Part shown: piece after piece, positions 36,275-47,414 of the stretch
Layout: each line of letters starts with the position of its first letter
Numbering within the stretch: position 1 is the first letter of the stretch
Assembly: GCF_016918765.2 (NCBI RefSeq)
Contig: NZ_CP092104.1
Coordinates: 496,001 to 560,000, forward strand
Reading direction: 5' to 3'
Origin: Flagellatimonas centrodinii
GTDB lineage: Bacteria; Pseudomonadota; Gammaproteobacteria; Nevskiales; Nevskiaceae
Length of the DNA: 64,000 nt
Program-made: the position numbers and the translations under genes
Notes under the pieces: model-generated
Databases searched by the model: none
Told to the model about the DNA's origin: nothing
The model's input: the letters and a program-made list of their open reading frames with translations, nothing else

Positions 36275-37627
36275 ATGCGCCGAGCCTCCGCTCTGACACT
36301 GGCGGCCGCACTGCTGCTGGCGGTCGCCGCCGTGGGCAACGCCGCCCCCGCAAGGGCAGCGGAGCCGGCCTTGTTGTTGTCCGTCTCCGGCCCCATCGGG
36401 CCAGCCACCAGTGGGTACCTGTTGCGCGGCCTGAAGCGGGCGGCAGAAGATCAGGCGCCGCTGGTGATCATCCGCCTCGACACCCCCGGTGGGCTGGACA
36501 GCGCGATGCGTGAAATGATCAAGGGCATCCTCGACGCACCGCAGCCAGTGGTCACCCTGGTCGCCCCAGGCGGCGCACGCGCAGCCAGCGCCGGGACCTA
36601 TCTGCTCTACGCCAGTCATGTCGCCGCAATGGCCCCGGGCACCAATCTCGGCGCTGCCACGCCAGTGCCGGTGGGGGGCAGCCTGCCCTTGCCGGCCGAC
36701 CCGGGCGCTGACGACCCCCCGGACGCTGCCGCGCCCGAGGACGCGATGAACCGAAAGATCGTCAACGACGCGGTTGCCTACATCCGCAGTCTGGCAGCGC
36801 TGCGCGGCCGTAACGCCGACTGGGCCGAGCGCGCGGTGCGCGAGGGCGCCAGTCTCAGCGCAACCGCGGCACTGGAGGCAGGCGTCATTGATCTTCTGGC
36901 GACCGATGTCGGCGCGCTGCTGCGGCGCCTTGACGGCCACGAGATCACCGTGGGCGAGCACCCACGACAACTTGATACCGATGCCCTCCCGGTGGTGGAA
37001 ATGGCCCCGGACTGGCGTGATCGCTTGCTGGCGGTCATCACCAACCCCACCGTCGCCTACGTACTCATGCTGGTGGGCATCTACGGCCTGCTGCTGGAAG
37101 GCTACAACCCCGGAGCGCTGCTACCAGGAGTGCTCGGCGCGATCAGCCTGCTGCTGGCGTTGTTCGCATTCCAGATACTGCCGGTGAACTACGCCGGACT
37201 GGGACTGATTGCGCTCGGGCTGGTGCTGATGGTTGCCGAGATGCTGGCCCCCAGCTTCGGTGTGCTCGGCTTCGGCGGCATCGCCGCCTTCGTGTTCGGC
37301 TCGCTGCTGCTGATGGATACCGAGGTGCCCGGGTACGGCATCGATCCGCTGCTGATCGGCGGTATCGCCGCCGGCGCTGCGCTGCTGATGGCCGGTACGC
37401 TGTACCTGTTGTGGCGCTCGCGCCGGGCCCGACCGACCACCGGGCAGGCGCTGATCCGCGAGCGCGAGGTCCGCGTGCTGTCGTTTGTCGACGGCGACGG
37501 CTGGGGCCAACTGGACGGCGAGCGCTGGCATATCCGCAGCGACGATCCGCTGCAGCCCGGCGATACCGCCCGCGTCGTTCACCGTGATGGCCTGGTCCTC
37601 ACAGTCACCTCAAAACCACCCGCCTAG
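36275..37627 (+). CDS. NfeD-type membrane serine protease
   Basis: 450 residues, the long NfeD form. Signal peptide, then a ClpP-like periplasmic protease domain with nucleophile Ser105 ([11 protein letters not shown]) and Lys161 (MNRKIVND), as in the Pyrococcus PH1510 catalytic dyad. Next come about four membrane helices (about 265-390) and a C-terminal OB-fold (about 400-450). Such proteins cleave stomatin-like partners and, as expected, the next gene is a slipin. Confidence 0.92.
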   Translation: MRRASALTLAAALLLAVAAVGNAAPARAAEPALLLSVSGPIGPATSGYLLRGLKRAAEDQAPLVIIRLDTPGGLDSAMREMIKGILDAPQPVVTLVAPGGARAASAGTYLLYASHVAAMAPGTNLGAATPVPVGGSLPLPADPGADDPPDAAAPEDAMNRKIVNDAVAYIRSLAALRGRNADWAERAVREGASLSATAALEAGVIDLLATDVGALLRRLDGHEITVGEHPRQLDTDALPVVEMAPDWRDRLLAVITNPTVAYVLMLVGIYGLLLEGYNPGALLPGVLGAISLLLALFAFQILPVNYAGLGLIALGLVLMVAEMLAPSFGVLGFGGIAAFVFGSLLLMDTEVPGYGIDPLLIGGIAAGAALLMAGTLYLLWRSRRARPTTGQALIREREVRVLSFVDGDGWGQLDGERWHIRSDDPLQPGDTARVVHRDGLVLTVTSKPPA

Positions 37628-37637
37628 GAGAACTGCC

Positions 37638-38393
37638 ATGTTCACCGCCCTGCTGCCTGTGATCGTGATCGTCTTTGCGATCCTTGTCTCGGCCATCAAG
37701 ATTCTCAAGGAGTACGAACGGGGTGTCGTGCTAACGCTCGGCCGCTATACCGGGACCAAGGGCCCCGGACTGATCATCGTCATCCCGGTACTGCAGCAGA
37801 TTCAGCGGGTCGACCTGCGTACCGTGGTGATGGATGTCCCGCCGCAAGACGTCATTTCCCGCGACAATGTGTCGGTCAACGTCAACGCGGTGGTGTACTT
37901 CCGTGTCGTCGACGCATCGAAGGCCATCCTCCAGGTCGAGCACTACATCGAAGCCATCAGTCAGGTCGCGCAGACCACCCTGCGATCCGTGCTTGGACAG
38001 CACGAACTCGATGACATGCTCACTGGCCGCGAGCAACTCAACCGCGATATTCAGCAGATTCTCGACGAACACACCGATCCCTGGGGCGTAAAAATCACCA
38101 ACGTCGAGATCAAGCATGTCGACCTGCAGGAGTCGATGATCCGGGCCATGGCGCGTCAAGCCGAGGCCGAGCGGACCCGGCGCGCCAAGGTGATCCACGC
38201 CGAGGGTGAAATGCAGGCCTCGGAGAAGTTGCAGCAGGCGGCGGAAATTCTGGCGCGACAGCCGCAGGCCATCCAGTTACGCTATCTGCAAACGCTGATC
38301 GACATCGCCGGCGAGAAGAACTCTACGATTGTCTTCCCGCTGCCGATGGACCTGATCACCCCGCTGCTCGACAAGATCAAACCCACCACTTGA
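37638..38393 (+). CDS. Slipin (stomatin-like SPFH protein)
   Basis: 251 residues: an N-terminal membrane hairpin, SPFH domain ([40 protein letters not shown]), and a coiled-coil tail ([20 protein letters not shown]). ATG 37638 has AGGAG about 8 bp ahead. Slipin-NfeD pairs organise and quality-control the inner membrane, with NfeD cleaving the slipin C-terminus. Its stop lies 5 bp before the xthA start. Confidence 0.94.
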   Translation: MFTALLPVIVIVFAILVSAIKILKEYERGVVLTLGRYTGTKGPGLIIVIPVLQQIQRVDLRTVVMDVPPQDVISRDNVSVNVNAVVYFRVVDASKAILQVEHYIEAISQVAQTTLRSVLGQHELDDMLTGREQLNRDIQQILDEHTDPWGVKITNVEIKHVDLQESMIRAMARQAEAERTRRAKVIHAEGEMQASEKLQQAAEILARQPQAIQLRYLQTLIDIAGEKNSTIVFPLPMDLITPLLDKIKPTT

Positions 38394-38398
38394 CCCCG

Positions 38399-39163
38399 AT
38401 GAAAATCGCCACCTGGAACGTCAACAGCCTTCGGGTGCGATTGCCCCATCTGCTCGATTGGCTCACCGAGGCCCAGCCCGACATCGTCGGACTGCAGGAG
38501 CTCAAGTGCACCGACGAGCAGTTCCCGTTCGAGGCGCTGGCTGAAGCCGGCTACCGGGCGGTGGCCAATGGGCAGAAAACCTACAACGGCGTCGCGCTGC
38601 TGGCCCGCGGTGACATCGAGGATGTCGCCCGCGACATCCCGGGCTTCGACGATGCGCAGCGTCGGGTAATCGCCGGCACCGTCGGCGGCATTCGCATCAT
38701 CAACGCCTATGTGGTCAACGGCCAGGCAGTCGGTTCCGAAAAATACGCCTACAAGCTTCGGTTTCTCGACGCCTTCCGACAGATGTTGGCGGTCGAGATC
38801 TCGGCTCATGAGCACGTCGTGGTCATGGGTGACTTCAACATCGCGCCGACCCCCGACGACACGCACGACCCCCAGCAATGGGAAGGCAACATCCTCTGTT
38901 CCGAGCCGGAGCGGGCCGCATTGTCGGGCTTGCTGGAACTCGGGCTGGCCGACGCCTTCGACCATGCCCCCACGCGCGAGGGGCGCTTCAGCTGGTGGGA
39001 CTACCGCCAGGCGGCATTCCGCCGCGATCTCGGCCTGCGCATCGATCACCTGCTGGTCAGCGCAGCGGTTCGCAGCCGCCTCGCGCACTGGGCGGTGGAC
39101 CGCACCCCGCGCACACTGGAGCGCCCATCCGACCACGCGCCGGTATGGATCGGGTTGCGATGA
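38399..39163 (+). CDS. xthA: Exodeoxyribonuclease III
   Basis: 254 residues. AP endonuclease and 3'-5' exonuclease of base excision repair. EEP-fold motifs: IATWNVNSLRVRLP, IVGLQELKCTDEQFP (metal Glu), VVMGDFNIAP, and RIDHLLVS with SDHAPVWIGL at the end. ATG 38399 was chosen over the TTG at 38390. The gene is 5 bp past the slipin stop and presumably read on the same transcript without functional relation. Confidence 0.95.
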   Translation: MKIATWNVNSLRVRLPHLLDWLTEAQPDIVGLQELKCTDEQFPFEALAEAGYRAVANGQKTYNGVALLARGDIEDVARDIPGFDDAQRRVIAGTVGGIRIINAYVVNGQAVGSEKYAYKLRFLDAFRQMLAVEISAHEHVVVMGDFNIAPTPDDTHDPQQWEGNILCSEPERAALSGLLELGLADAFDHAPTREGRFSWWDYRQAAFRRDLGLRIDHLLVSAAVRSRLAHWAVDRTPRTLERPSDHAPVWIGLR

Positions 39164-39238
39164 GCCGGACGTGAACCGGCGCACATCCGTGTCGACCCCG
39201 GTCCGCATCATGAGCGAACCGGCAGCGAGGGAAACAGC

Positions 39239-40204
39239 ATGAGCAATGCGGCGCGGCGGAATCATTACGACGTCACGAACGCGGTGCACATTGCCGATCC
39301 GCGCGCCGTACAGCAGGCCATTTCGCCTCTACTGCGGGCCTACGATCCGGCCCTCGACCTGCAACCGCTGGCCGATGCCTTTCGCTGGTTTTCCGCACTG
39401 TACGCCGGAACGCTTCCGGGACACGCAGGCTGTGATACCCGCTATCACGACGCGCAGCACTCCCTGGACTGTGGGCTGGCCTGCGCCCGACTGCTCGATG
39501 GCCATCGTCGCGGTGCACCCGTGGCACAACAGCTGCAGCCGCGGCAGGCCCTGCTGACCGTTATCGTGGCGCTATTCCACGACGCCGGCTATGTGCGACG
39601 AAATGAGGATCCGGCACGTAATGGCGCCGAGTACACCCTGACCCACGTCAGCCGCAGCGCCGACTTCCTGCGCACTCTGCTGCCACAACTGGGCTTCGCT
39701 GAAGAGGCCGACCTGGCGGCGCGCATTGTCCACTTCACCGGCTACGAGATTGCGCTGGACGCCATCGATGTCGCGGATCCTCAGCACCGCCTGATGGGGC
39801 ATATCGTCGGCACCGCCGATCTCCTGGCACAGACCGCAGACCGCTGCTATCTGGAGAAATGCCGCGACTATCTGTACCCGGAGTTCGAACAATGCGGGTT
39901 GGCGGGACCTGCCCGCCGCGAAGGTCCGGCGCCGGTATACGACTCGGTGTGGTCACTGCTGCGCAGCTCGATCGACTTCAACCGCCGACTGTGGGAGGAG
40001 CGCCTGGATGGCGCATTCGGCTCGGTCCACCGTTACTTCGAGCAGCACTTCTGCGGCCCGGACCGCTACCGTGCAGCCATACAGGACAATCTCGACCGCA
40101 TTGCCGCAATGATTACCACTGACGATTTCGGCGGCCTCACCCGCCGCCCCCAGGCCATCACCCGCGAGCCGCTACGACGCCTGCTGGCGCGTCCGCCGCG
40201 ATGA
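39239..40204 (+). CDS. HD-domain phosphohydrolase
   Basis: 321 residues. Metal-site pattern: H70 and H74 in YHDAQHSLD, H114-D115 in LFHDAGYVR, and D194 downstream (IVGTADLLAQ). This resembles the cyclic-nucleotide phosphodiesterase-like branch of HD enzymes. The C-terminal part from about 200 is all-helical and unfamiliar. GAGGGAAA precedes ATG 39239. The stop is immediately followed by the stop of a convergent phosphorylase gene, with no base between them. Confidence 0.8.
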   Translation: MSNAARRNHYDVTNAVHIADPRAVQQAISPLLRAYDPALDLQPLADAFRWFSALYAGTLPGHAGCDTRYHDAQHSLDCGLACARLLDGHRRGAPVAQQLQPRQALLTVIVALFHDAGYVRRNEDPARNGAEYTLTHVSRSADFLRTLLPQLGFAEEADLAARIVHFTGYEIALDAIDVADPQHRLMGHIVGTADLLAQTADRCYLEKCRDYLYPEFEQCGLAGPARREGPAPVYDSVWSLLRSSIDFNRRLWEERLDGAFGSVHRYFEQHFCGPDRYRAAIQDNLDRIAAMITTDDFGGLTRRPQAITREPLRRLLARPPR

Positions 40205-41647
40205 TCAGCAGGTCACCGACACCATGCGCTTCGAGCGCTGATCGACATGACGGATGGTCGTCTTCTTGAAATTGAGGTCGACAAACAACTCACACACCCA
40301 CTCGCCACTGCGCCAGCCCATCTTGATGCTGGAATCGTTGGAGTAGTGCAACTCGAAGCGGCCATTGAAGGCCGGATACTGATTGCGAAACTCCATCAAT
40401 TTGAGCAGCCGCCGGACCACCGGCTTCTTCACAGCGTCATCGACATCCTCCAGGCTCAGCCAGTGCCGATTGATGTCACGCAATTCGCCCGTCTCGTCCA
40501 TCAGTTCGATATCGTTGGACAGGGCCAATAACCCCACGTAATAAACCTGCGGGATGCCGGGGGTGAAGAACTGAATGGCACGCGCGGCGATGTAGGCGTC
40601 GTCATTACCGCGCAGTGCGTCGTAGTAGGTGCAGGTGAGCTGATAGATCGCGCCAACGCTGTGAACGTTGGCTGCCGATCGGCGCAGGATGGGGTCTGCC
40701 GAGCGGGTGCTCACATTGTCGACCAATGCCTGGATTTTCTCCGGAGGCAGAACCCCTTCAACATCGGGAATGCAGATGCCGTCATGGGTGTCGAGCACGG
40801 TGATCTGCTGGCGCGGACAGGTACGCAGCCAGTGCTTGAGAAAGACGCTGTTGGCGTCCAGCAGCGAATACAGCACCAACGGCGGCAGCGCGAACGCGTA
40901 GGGTCGCATGTCGCGCTGGGCGATGGCGTACTGGTAGCTCGAGTGATCGTGCACTTCCGGCAGGATCTCGGCACCACACTCGGCAGCGATGCCGTTGGCC
41001 CAGTCGAGAATCTCGTACACATCGGGCTCCACCAGAAAACAGCTGGTGCCGATCTTCTTGGTGGTATAGCCGAAGGCATCCAGACGGAACAGCTTCACGC
41101 CCTTGCCGGCGAGGAAGCGGATGTAATGTTCCATCAGCGCATAGGCGCTCTGGTTGTTGTAGTTGAGGTCGATCTGCTTCTCGGTGAAGGTGCACCACAC
41201 GCGCCCGGTGCTGCCATCGGCGAACCGCACCTCGCGGAACGGCTCCTTCTCCTTGCGGATGTGGATCTTCGCCATGTCGTCGGGCGTGATCTCACCCATC
41301 TGGTCAACATGCACGAAGAGGTCGGCATGCTCGCTCTTGTAGCCGAGCCGAAGGAAGTCCTGGAACTCCTCCGACGCATCGGAAATGTGATTGATGGTGA
41401 GGTCGAGGCAGAGATCGAACTCAGCGGAAATGCGCTCGACGTCCGCCCAGCCGCCGAACGCCGGGTCGACCTCGGTATGCGTCAGCGGTGAAAAGCCGCC
41501 ATCGGCATTCGATGGGTACAGCGGCAGGATATGCACACCGCCAATGGCCTTGCGGAAGTACCCGGTCATCGCGCTGTGCAGATCGCGCAGGTTGGACCCG
41601 ATACGGTTGGGATAGGCAATCAGTTGAATCTGGTTGCGGAGCGCCAT
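40205..41647 (-). CDS. GH13 subfamily 18 sucrose phosphorylase-type enzyme
   Basis: 480 residues, a (beta/alpha)8 enzyme aligned by eye with Bifidobacterium sucrose phosphorylase: nucleophile D190 (FRLDAFGY), acid/base E231 (ILPEVHDH), transition-state D289 (LDTHDG), GGVHILPLYPS, INRHWLSLEDVDD. It splits a glucosyl donor with phosphate to glucose 1-phosphate. The family also includes sucrose-6-phosphate, glucosylglycerol and glucosylglycerate phosphorylases. Loop A here (SAANVHSVGAIYQL) is longer than in sucrose phosphorylase, so the donor is uncertain. No sugar transporter or sucrose synthase is next to it. Confidence 0.9.
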   Translation of the reverse strand: MALRNQIQLIAYPNRIGSNLRDLHSAMTGYFRKAIGGVHILPLYPSNADGGFSPLTHTEVDPAFGGWADVERISAEFDLCLDLTINHISDASEEFQDFLRLGYKSEHADLFVHVDQMGEITPDDMAKIHIRKEKEPFREVRFADGSTGRVWCTFTEKQIDLNYNNQSAYALMEHYIRFLAGKGVKLFRLDAFGYTTKKIGTSCFLVEPDVYEILDWANGIAAECGAEILPEVHDHSSYQYAIAQRDMRPYAFALPPLVLYSLLDANSVFLKHWLRTCPRQQITVLDTHDGICIPDVEGVLPPEKIQALVDNVSTRSADPILRRSAANVHSVGAIYQLTCTYYDALRGNDDAYIAARAIQFFTPGIPQVYYVGLLALSNDIELMDETGELRDINRHWLSLEDVDDAVKKPVVRRLLKLMEFRNQYPAFNGRFELHYSNDSSIKMGWRSGEWVCELFVDLNFKKTTIRHVDQRSKRMVSVTC

Positions 41648-41685
41648 TCGTTGACGACCTTCTTCTGGGCGTGGTCCGAGCCTGA

Positions 41686-41704
41686 CAGCCCCTGCCGGGG
41701 GCTG
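41686..41704. other. Small hairpin between ggt and the phosphorylase gene
   Basis: A 7-bp perfect stem (41686-41692 with 41698-41704) and a 5-nt loop, no T run. It may be an attenuator or mRNA-processing element, or chance. Confidence 0.3.
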
Positions 41705-41715
41705 CAAGCCGCTGT

Positions 41716-44163
<2,448 letters not shown>

Positions 44164-44167
<4 letters not shown>

Positions 44168-44739
44168 GCGGTTGGGACTCCGGCGTCGTCAAAAATGGCG
44201 AGGGCGAAGCATACCTTTCCAGCCTTTTTCTCGCGGTGAAGGGTGAGACCGGGGGGCAATGCCGGCGGCGCCCCTGCCGGCCATTCCAGATACACCCGTG
44301 CCCCGGGCGCCAGACACTTGGGCAGGTCGATCAGGGCACGTTCGAGCGTGTCGCCGCCGTAGGGCGGATCGATGAAGACCACGTGATAGCGATGCCAGGT
44401 CTGCTCGATGAAGTAGAGCGCATCCATGGTGGTGACGTCGGTATTGTCGGCCTTCAGCAGCCGACAGGCATCGCGGATCATGGCCGCCTGCCGGCTCCCC
44501 GTTTCCACGAATGTGACATGCGCCGCACCCCGCGACACCGCCTCCAGCCCCAGCGCGCCCGATCCGGCGAACAGGTCGAGACAACGGGCGCCGTGGATGA
44601 CCGGCGCAAGCCAGTCGAACAAGGTTTGCCGAACCCGGTCCGGCGTCGGCCGCACACCGGCCGCCGCATCAAACTCGATCTGACGCGAGCGATGGGTGCC
44701 GCCGATGATGCGCAGGGTACCGAGAGGTCGTTTGGCCAT
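44164..44739 (-). CDS. rsmD: 16S rRNA (guanine966-N2)-methyltransferase
   Basis: 191 residues. SAM methyltransferase: SAM motif CLDLFAGSGALGLEAVSRG, catalytic DPPY (VVFIDPPYGG). N-terminal GGTHRSRQIEFD and RPTPDRVRQTLFDWL are typical RsmD signatures. ATG 44739 begins MAKRPLGTLRIIGG; upstream in-frame sequence lies over the 3' end of the crotonase gene. First gene of the rsmD-coaD-ferredoxin-ggt string. Confidence 0.95.
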
Positions 44740-44803
44740 GCGCGGATGGTACGCAGGCCCGGGGGCCGTCGGGAAGCCCTGCCGTCGACCGGCCAGCGCC
44801 CGG

Positions 44804-45718
44804 TCACCCTTTGAAGGTCGACAGGCCGACGTCGCCGAAGGGGTCGTCCCGCTCGCGCACCGCCTGCCGGAAACCGGCCTCGGCAGCGCGCTGTTGGAAG
44901 GCATAGCCTTCTGGCGTGTGGCGGGTGATCCCGTCAAACACCGTGCCCAGCACCTGGGTCGTGTGCAATCCCTGCTGCATCACCGACTGATTGAGCAGCA
45001 GCTTCATCATCACCAGCTGGTTCACCGGCATGCGGGCGATACGTGCCAGCAGGACCTCGAAGCGTTCATCCAGCTGGTCGGCGGGCGCCGACTCGATGGC
45101 GAGGCCCCATTCCCGGGCCTCGCGACCCGAGAGGCAATCGCCGGTGAACAGCAGCCGCTTCGCCTTTTCCAGGCCGATCCGATGGAACCACAGCGAGGTG
45201 GTGGGTGAGCCCCAGACCCGCGCCGGCGGGTAGCCGATCTTGGCGTCATCGGCGATCACCAACAGGTCGGAACACAGGGCCATGTCGGTGCCGCCGGCGA
45301 CACAGAAGCCATGCACCTTGCACACCACCGGCTTCTCGCTGTGAAACAGGCTCATGAAGCCCTTCACGTTCCGGCTCATCATGGCGTAGTCGGTCATCGG
45401 GTCCCACTGCGCATCCGGCGCGTGATTGCGCATCTGCACCGCTGGGTCCAGCACCGAGCCGACCGGCCGGTGCGGGCCGGCTTCCCCCACCGACATCGAC
45501 TCGGCGCTGTCGACCAGATCGTAGCCGCCGCAGAAACCACTGCCGTTACCCGCCAGCGCGATGACGTGCACCGCGGGATCGAGGTTGGCACGCTCCACGC
45601 AGGCGGCCAACTCCCGTGGCAGGTCCATGGTGATGCCATTGCCGCGCGCGGGGCGGTTGAGGGTGATGCGGGCGATACGGTCAGTGACCGCGTAGGTCAT
45701 GGTCTGCAATTCGGACAT
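44804..45718 (-). CDS. Crotonase family (enoyl-CoA hydratase/isomerase-like) protein
   Basis: 304 residues, somewhat longer than normal. Crotonase fold: VIALAGNGSGFCGGYDLVDS (first oxyanion region), then an inserted loop before KPVVCKVHGFCVAGGTDMAL (second). The usual catalytic Glu in the region GYPPARVWGSPTT is replaced by other residues, so hydratase activity is uncertain. ATG 45718 lies one base past the preceding stop. It is co-transcribed with the crotonase before it. Substrate unknown. Confidence 0.88.
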   Translation of the reverse strand: MSELQTMTYAVTDRIARITLNRPARGNGITMDLPRELAACVERANLDPAVHVIALAGNGSGFCGGYDLVDSAESMSVGEAGPHRPVGSVLDPAVQMRNHAPDAQWDPMTDYAMMSRNVKGFMSLFHSEKPVVCKVHGFCVAGGTDMALCSDLLVIADDAKIGYPPARVWGSPTTSLWFHRIGLEKAKRLLFTGDCLSGREAREWGLAIESAPADQLDERFEVLLARIARMPVNQLVMMKLLLNQSVMQQGLHTTQVLGTVFDGITRHTPEGYAFQQRAAEAGFRQAVRERDDPFGDVGLSTFKG

Positions 45719-45719
45719 G

Positions 45720-46529
45720 TCAGGCTCCATCGGAGAGATCGGAAAAGCGGCCGTGGCGGCCAATGCCATCGCGGAAGCGGCTGGCGCCCGCCACGGTCTC
45801 CCCCGACTGCAGGGTGGCCATGCCGTGCCTGAACTCGTTGGCGATGGCGGCCGGTTCATCCAGCCCCCATTGCTCATAGGCGCTTTGCCGGTCCCCCCGC
45901 AGACAGGTCTGAGGGAAACCGGCCAGCTCGCCGGCCAGTGCCACCGCCGCAGCCAGCGCCTGCCCGGCCGGCACCACCCGGTTGGCCAGCCCCATCTGCA
46001 GGGCCTCGTCAGCGCCCACCGGGCGGCCGGTGAGAATCAGGTCCATCGCCCGACTCATGCCGATCAGGCGCGGCAACCGCACGGTGCCGCCATCAATCAG
46101 CGGCACACCGAACCGCCGGCAGAACACGCCGAATACGGCGGTCTCGTCGGCCACTCGCAGGTCACACCAGGCCGCCAGCTCCAGCCCTCCCGCAACGCAA
46201 TATCCACTGACGGCGGCGATCACCGGCTTCGACAGCGACAACCGGGTCGGGCCCATGGGGCCGTCGCCATCCGGGGCCAGTCGATTGCGGCGCGCGGCAT
46301 CGCCACTGGCCACGGCCTTGAGATCTGCACCGGCGCAGAAGTGATCGCCCGCCCCGGTGAGGATCGCCACGGCGGCGTCAGTGTCCGCCTCGAAGTCACG
46401 GAAGGCCTGCACCAAGGCTGCGGCGGTCGCACCATCGACCGCGTTTCGGGCCTCGGGTCGATTGAGGCGAATCACCCAGTAGGACGGCGCCCGTTGGATC
46501 TGGACCAGCGCAGCATCAGCGGATGTCAT
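45720..46529 (-). CDS. Enoyl-CoA hydratase
   Basis: 269 residues, a regular crotonase: VAILTGAGDHFCAGADLKAV, KPVIAAVSGYCVAGGLELAA and ETAVFGVFCRRFGVPLIDGG. The segment between carries typical catalytic positions. It is the first gene of the pair, starting 11 bp left of an inverted repeat and facing a PaaX-type regulator. GAGAA precedes the ATG. Likely part of a fatty acid or aromatic/terpenoid degradation module; no acyl-CoA synthetase or dehydrogenase lies in the window. Confidence 0.9.
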   Translation of the reverse strand: MTSADAALVQIQRAPSYWVIRLNRPEARNAVDGATAAALVQAFRDFEADTDAAVAILTGAGDHFCAGADLKAVASGDAARRNRLAPDGDGPMGPTRLSLSKPVIAAVSGYCVAGGLELAAWCDLRVADETAVFGVFCRRFGVPLIDGGTVRLPRLIGMSRAMDLILTGRPVGADEALQMGLANRVVPAGQALAAAVALAGELAGFPQTCLRGDRQSAYEQWGLDEPAAIANEFRHGMATLQSGETVAGASRFRDGIGRHGRFSDLSDGA

Positions 46530-46539
46530 CGGCGTTTCT

Positions 46540-46579
46540 CATTACATGATTTGACGTATTTTATACCTTCAATGTAATG
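46540..46579. promoter_or_regulatory. Inverted repeat, candidate operator shared by both divergent genes
   Basis: CATTACAT (46540-46547) and ATGTAATG (46572-46579) are perfect 8-bp complements with centres 32 bp apart, about three helical turns. The AT-rich region contrasts with the GC-rich surroundings. The right arm overlaps the regulator's -10 box, the left arm lies just before its -35. Confidence 0.55.
46551..46578 (+). promoter_or_regulatory. Candidate promoter of the PaaX-type regulator
   Basis: TTGACG (46551-46556), 16-bp spacer, TGTAAT (46573-46578): five of six consensus bases in each box. The -10 box is inside the right arm of the inverted repeat. Confidence 0.5.
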
Positions 46580-46589
46580 TTTATTGCAA
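46560..46589 (-). promoter_or_regulatory. Candidate promoter of the crotonase pair
   Basis: On the minus strand, TTGCAA (46589-46584), 18-bp spacer, TATAAA (46565-46560). It interleaves with the rightward promoter, so one bound regulator could affect both genes. Confidence 0.45.
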
Positions 46590-46613
46590 TGAACTTTGTT
46601 GCTCACCACCGCA

Positions 46614-47414
46614 ATGAACCCCACGCCCCGTCGCTTGATTCTGGACCTGCTGCTCGCGGCTGAAGGCCGTCCGTTGGCGGCGCGCGACGCCATTGCCGCC
46701 AGCGGTCTGTTCGGCGCCCGCGAGAGCAGCGTGCGGGTGGCTTTGGCGCGGCTGTCGGCCGACGGACTGATCGACAGCACCGATCGCGGCTGGTATCAAC
46801 TCAGTGCCAAGGGCCACGAACTGGCCGATGACGTTGCCACCTGGCGCACCGCTGAGCAGCGCACCCGCGCCTGGCGCGAAGGCCACTACCTGCTGGTCCA
46901 TACCGGTGGCCTCGGCCGGGGTAATCGCAGCGCGCTGCGGCGCCGTCAGCGGGCGCTGGATCTGCTGGGCTTCCGCAGCCAGGCGTCGGACCTGCACCTG
47001 CGACCTGACAACCTGGCCGAGGATCTGCCGTCACTGCGCCGACGTCTGCGCGCGCTCGGGCTTCCAGCCGAAGCCATACTGTGCACGGCCACCGACTTCG
47101 ACCCCACCGATGAGCGACGGATCCGCGCCCTCTGGGACGGCAAGGCGCTCAATCGCACCTATCGCAGCCTGCGCGCCGAACTCGAGGCCTGGCTGAAGCG
47201 CGCCCCCCGCCTGGAGACCGACGTGGCGGCCCGCGAAGCATTCCTGCTCGGTAGCCGCGGTATCCGTCAGGTGGTCTTCGACCCGCGCCTGCCGGCACCG
47301 ATGGTTGATATCGAGGCGCGGCAGGCTTTCGTCGCCAGCGTTCACCGCTTCGACCGTACCGGTCAGCTGATCTGGCGCCACTGGATCGAACAACAGCGAG
47401 AGCTCACGACATGA
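46614..47414 (+). CDS. PaaX-type transcriptional regulator
   Basis: 266 residues. N-terminal winged helix (TPRRLILDLLLA, ESSVRVALARLSADGLI), a middle domain with GWYQLSAKGHELADDVATWR, and a C-terminal regulatory domain as in PaaX. PaaX represses phenylacetate catabolism in response to phenylacetyl-CoA, and this regulator likely responds to an acyl-CoA. ATG 46614 follows the inverted repeat and promoter. It overlaps the start of the desaturase by 4 bp, so they form one unit. Confidence 0.85.
   Translation: MNPTPRRLILDLLLAAEGRPLAARDAIAASGLFGARESSVRVALARLSADGLIDSTDRGWYQLSAKGHELADDVATWRTAEQRTRAWREGHYLLVHTGGLGRGNRSALRRRQRALDLLGFRSQASDLHLRPDNLAEDLPSLRRRLRALGLPAEAILCTATDFDPTDERRIRALWDGKALNRTYRSLRAELEAWLKRAPRLETDVAAREAFLLGSRGIRQVVFDPRLPAPMVDIEARQAFVASVHRFDRTGQLIWRHWIEQQRELTT

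Noticed and set aside
38282-39289. A 335-codon minus-strand frame over xthA
   Set aside because: Antisense to a full-length exonuclease III; no motif.
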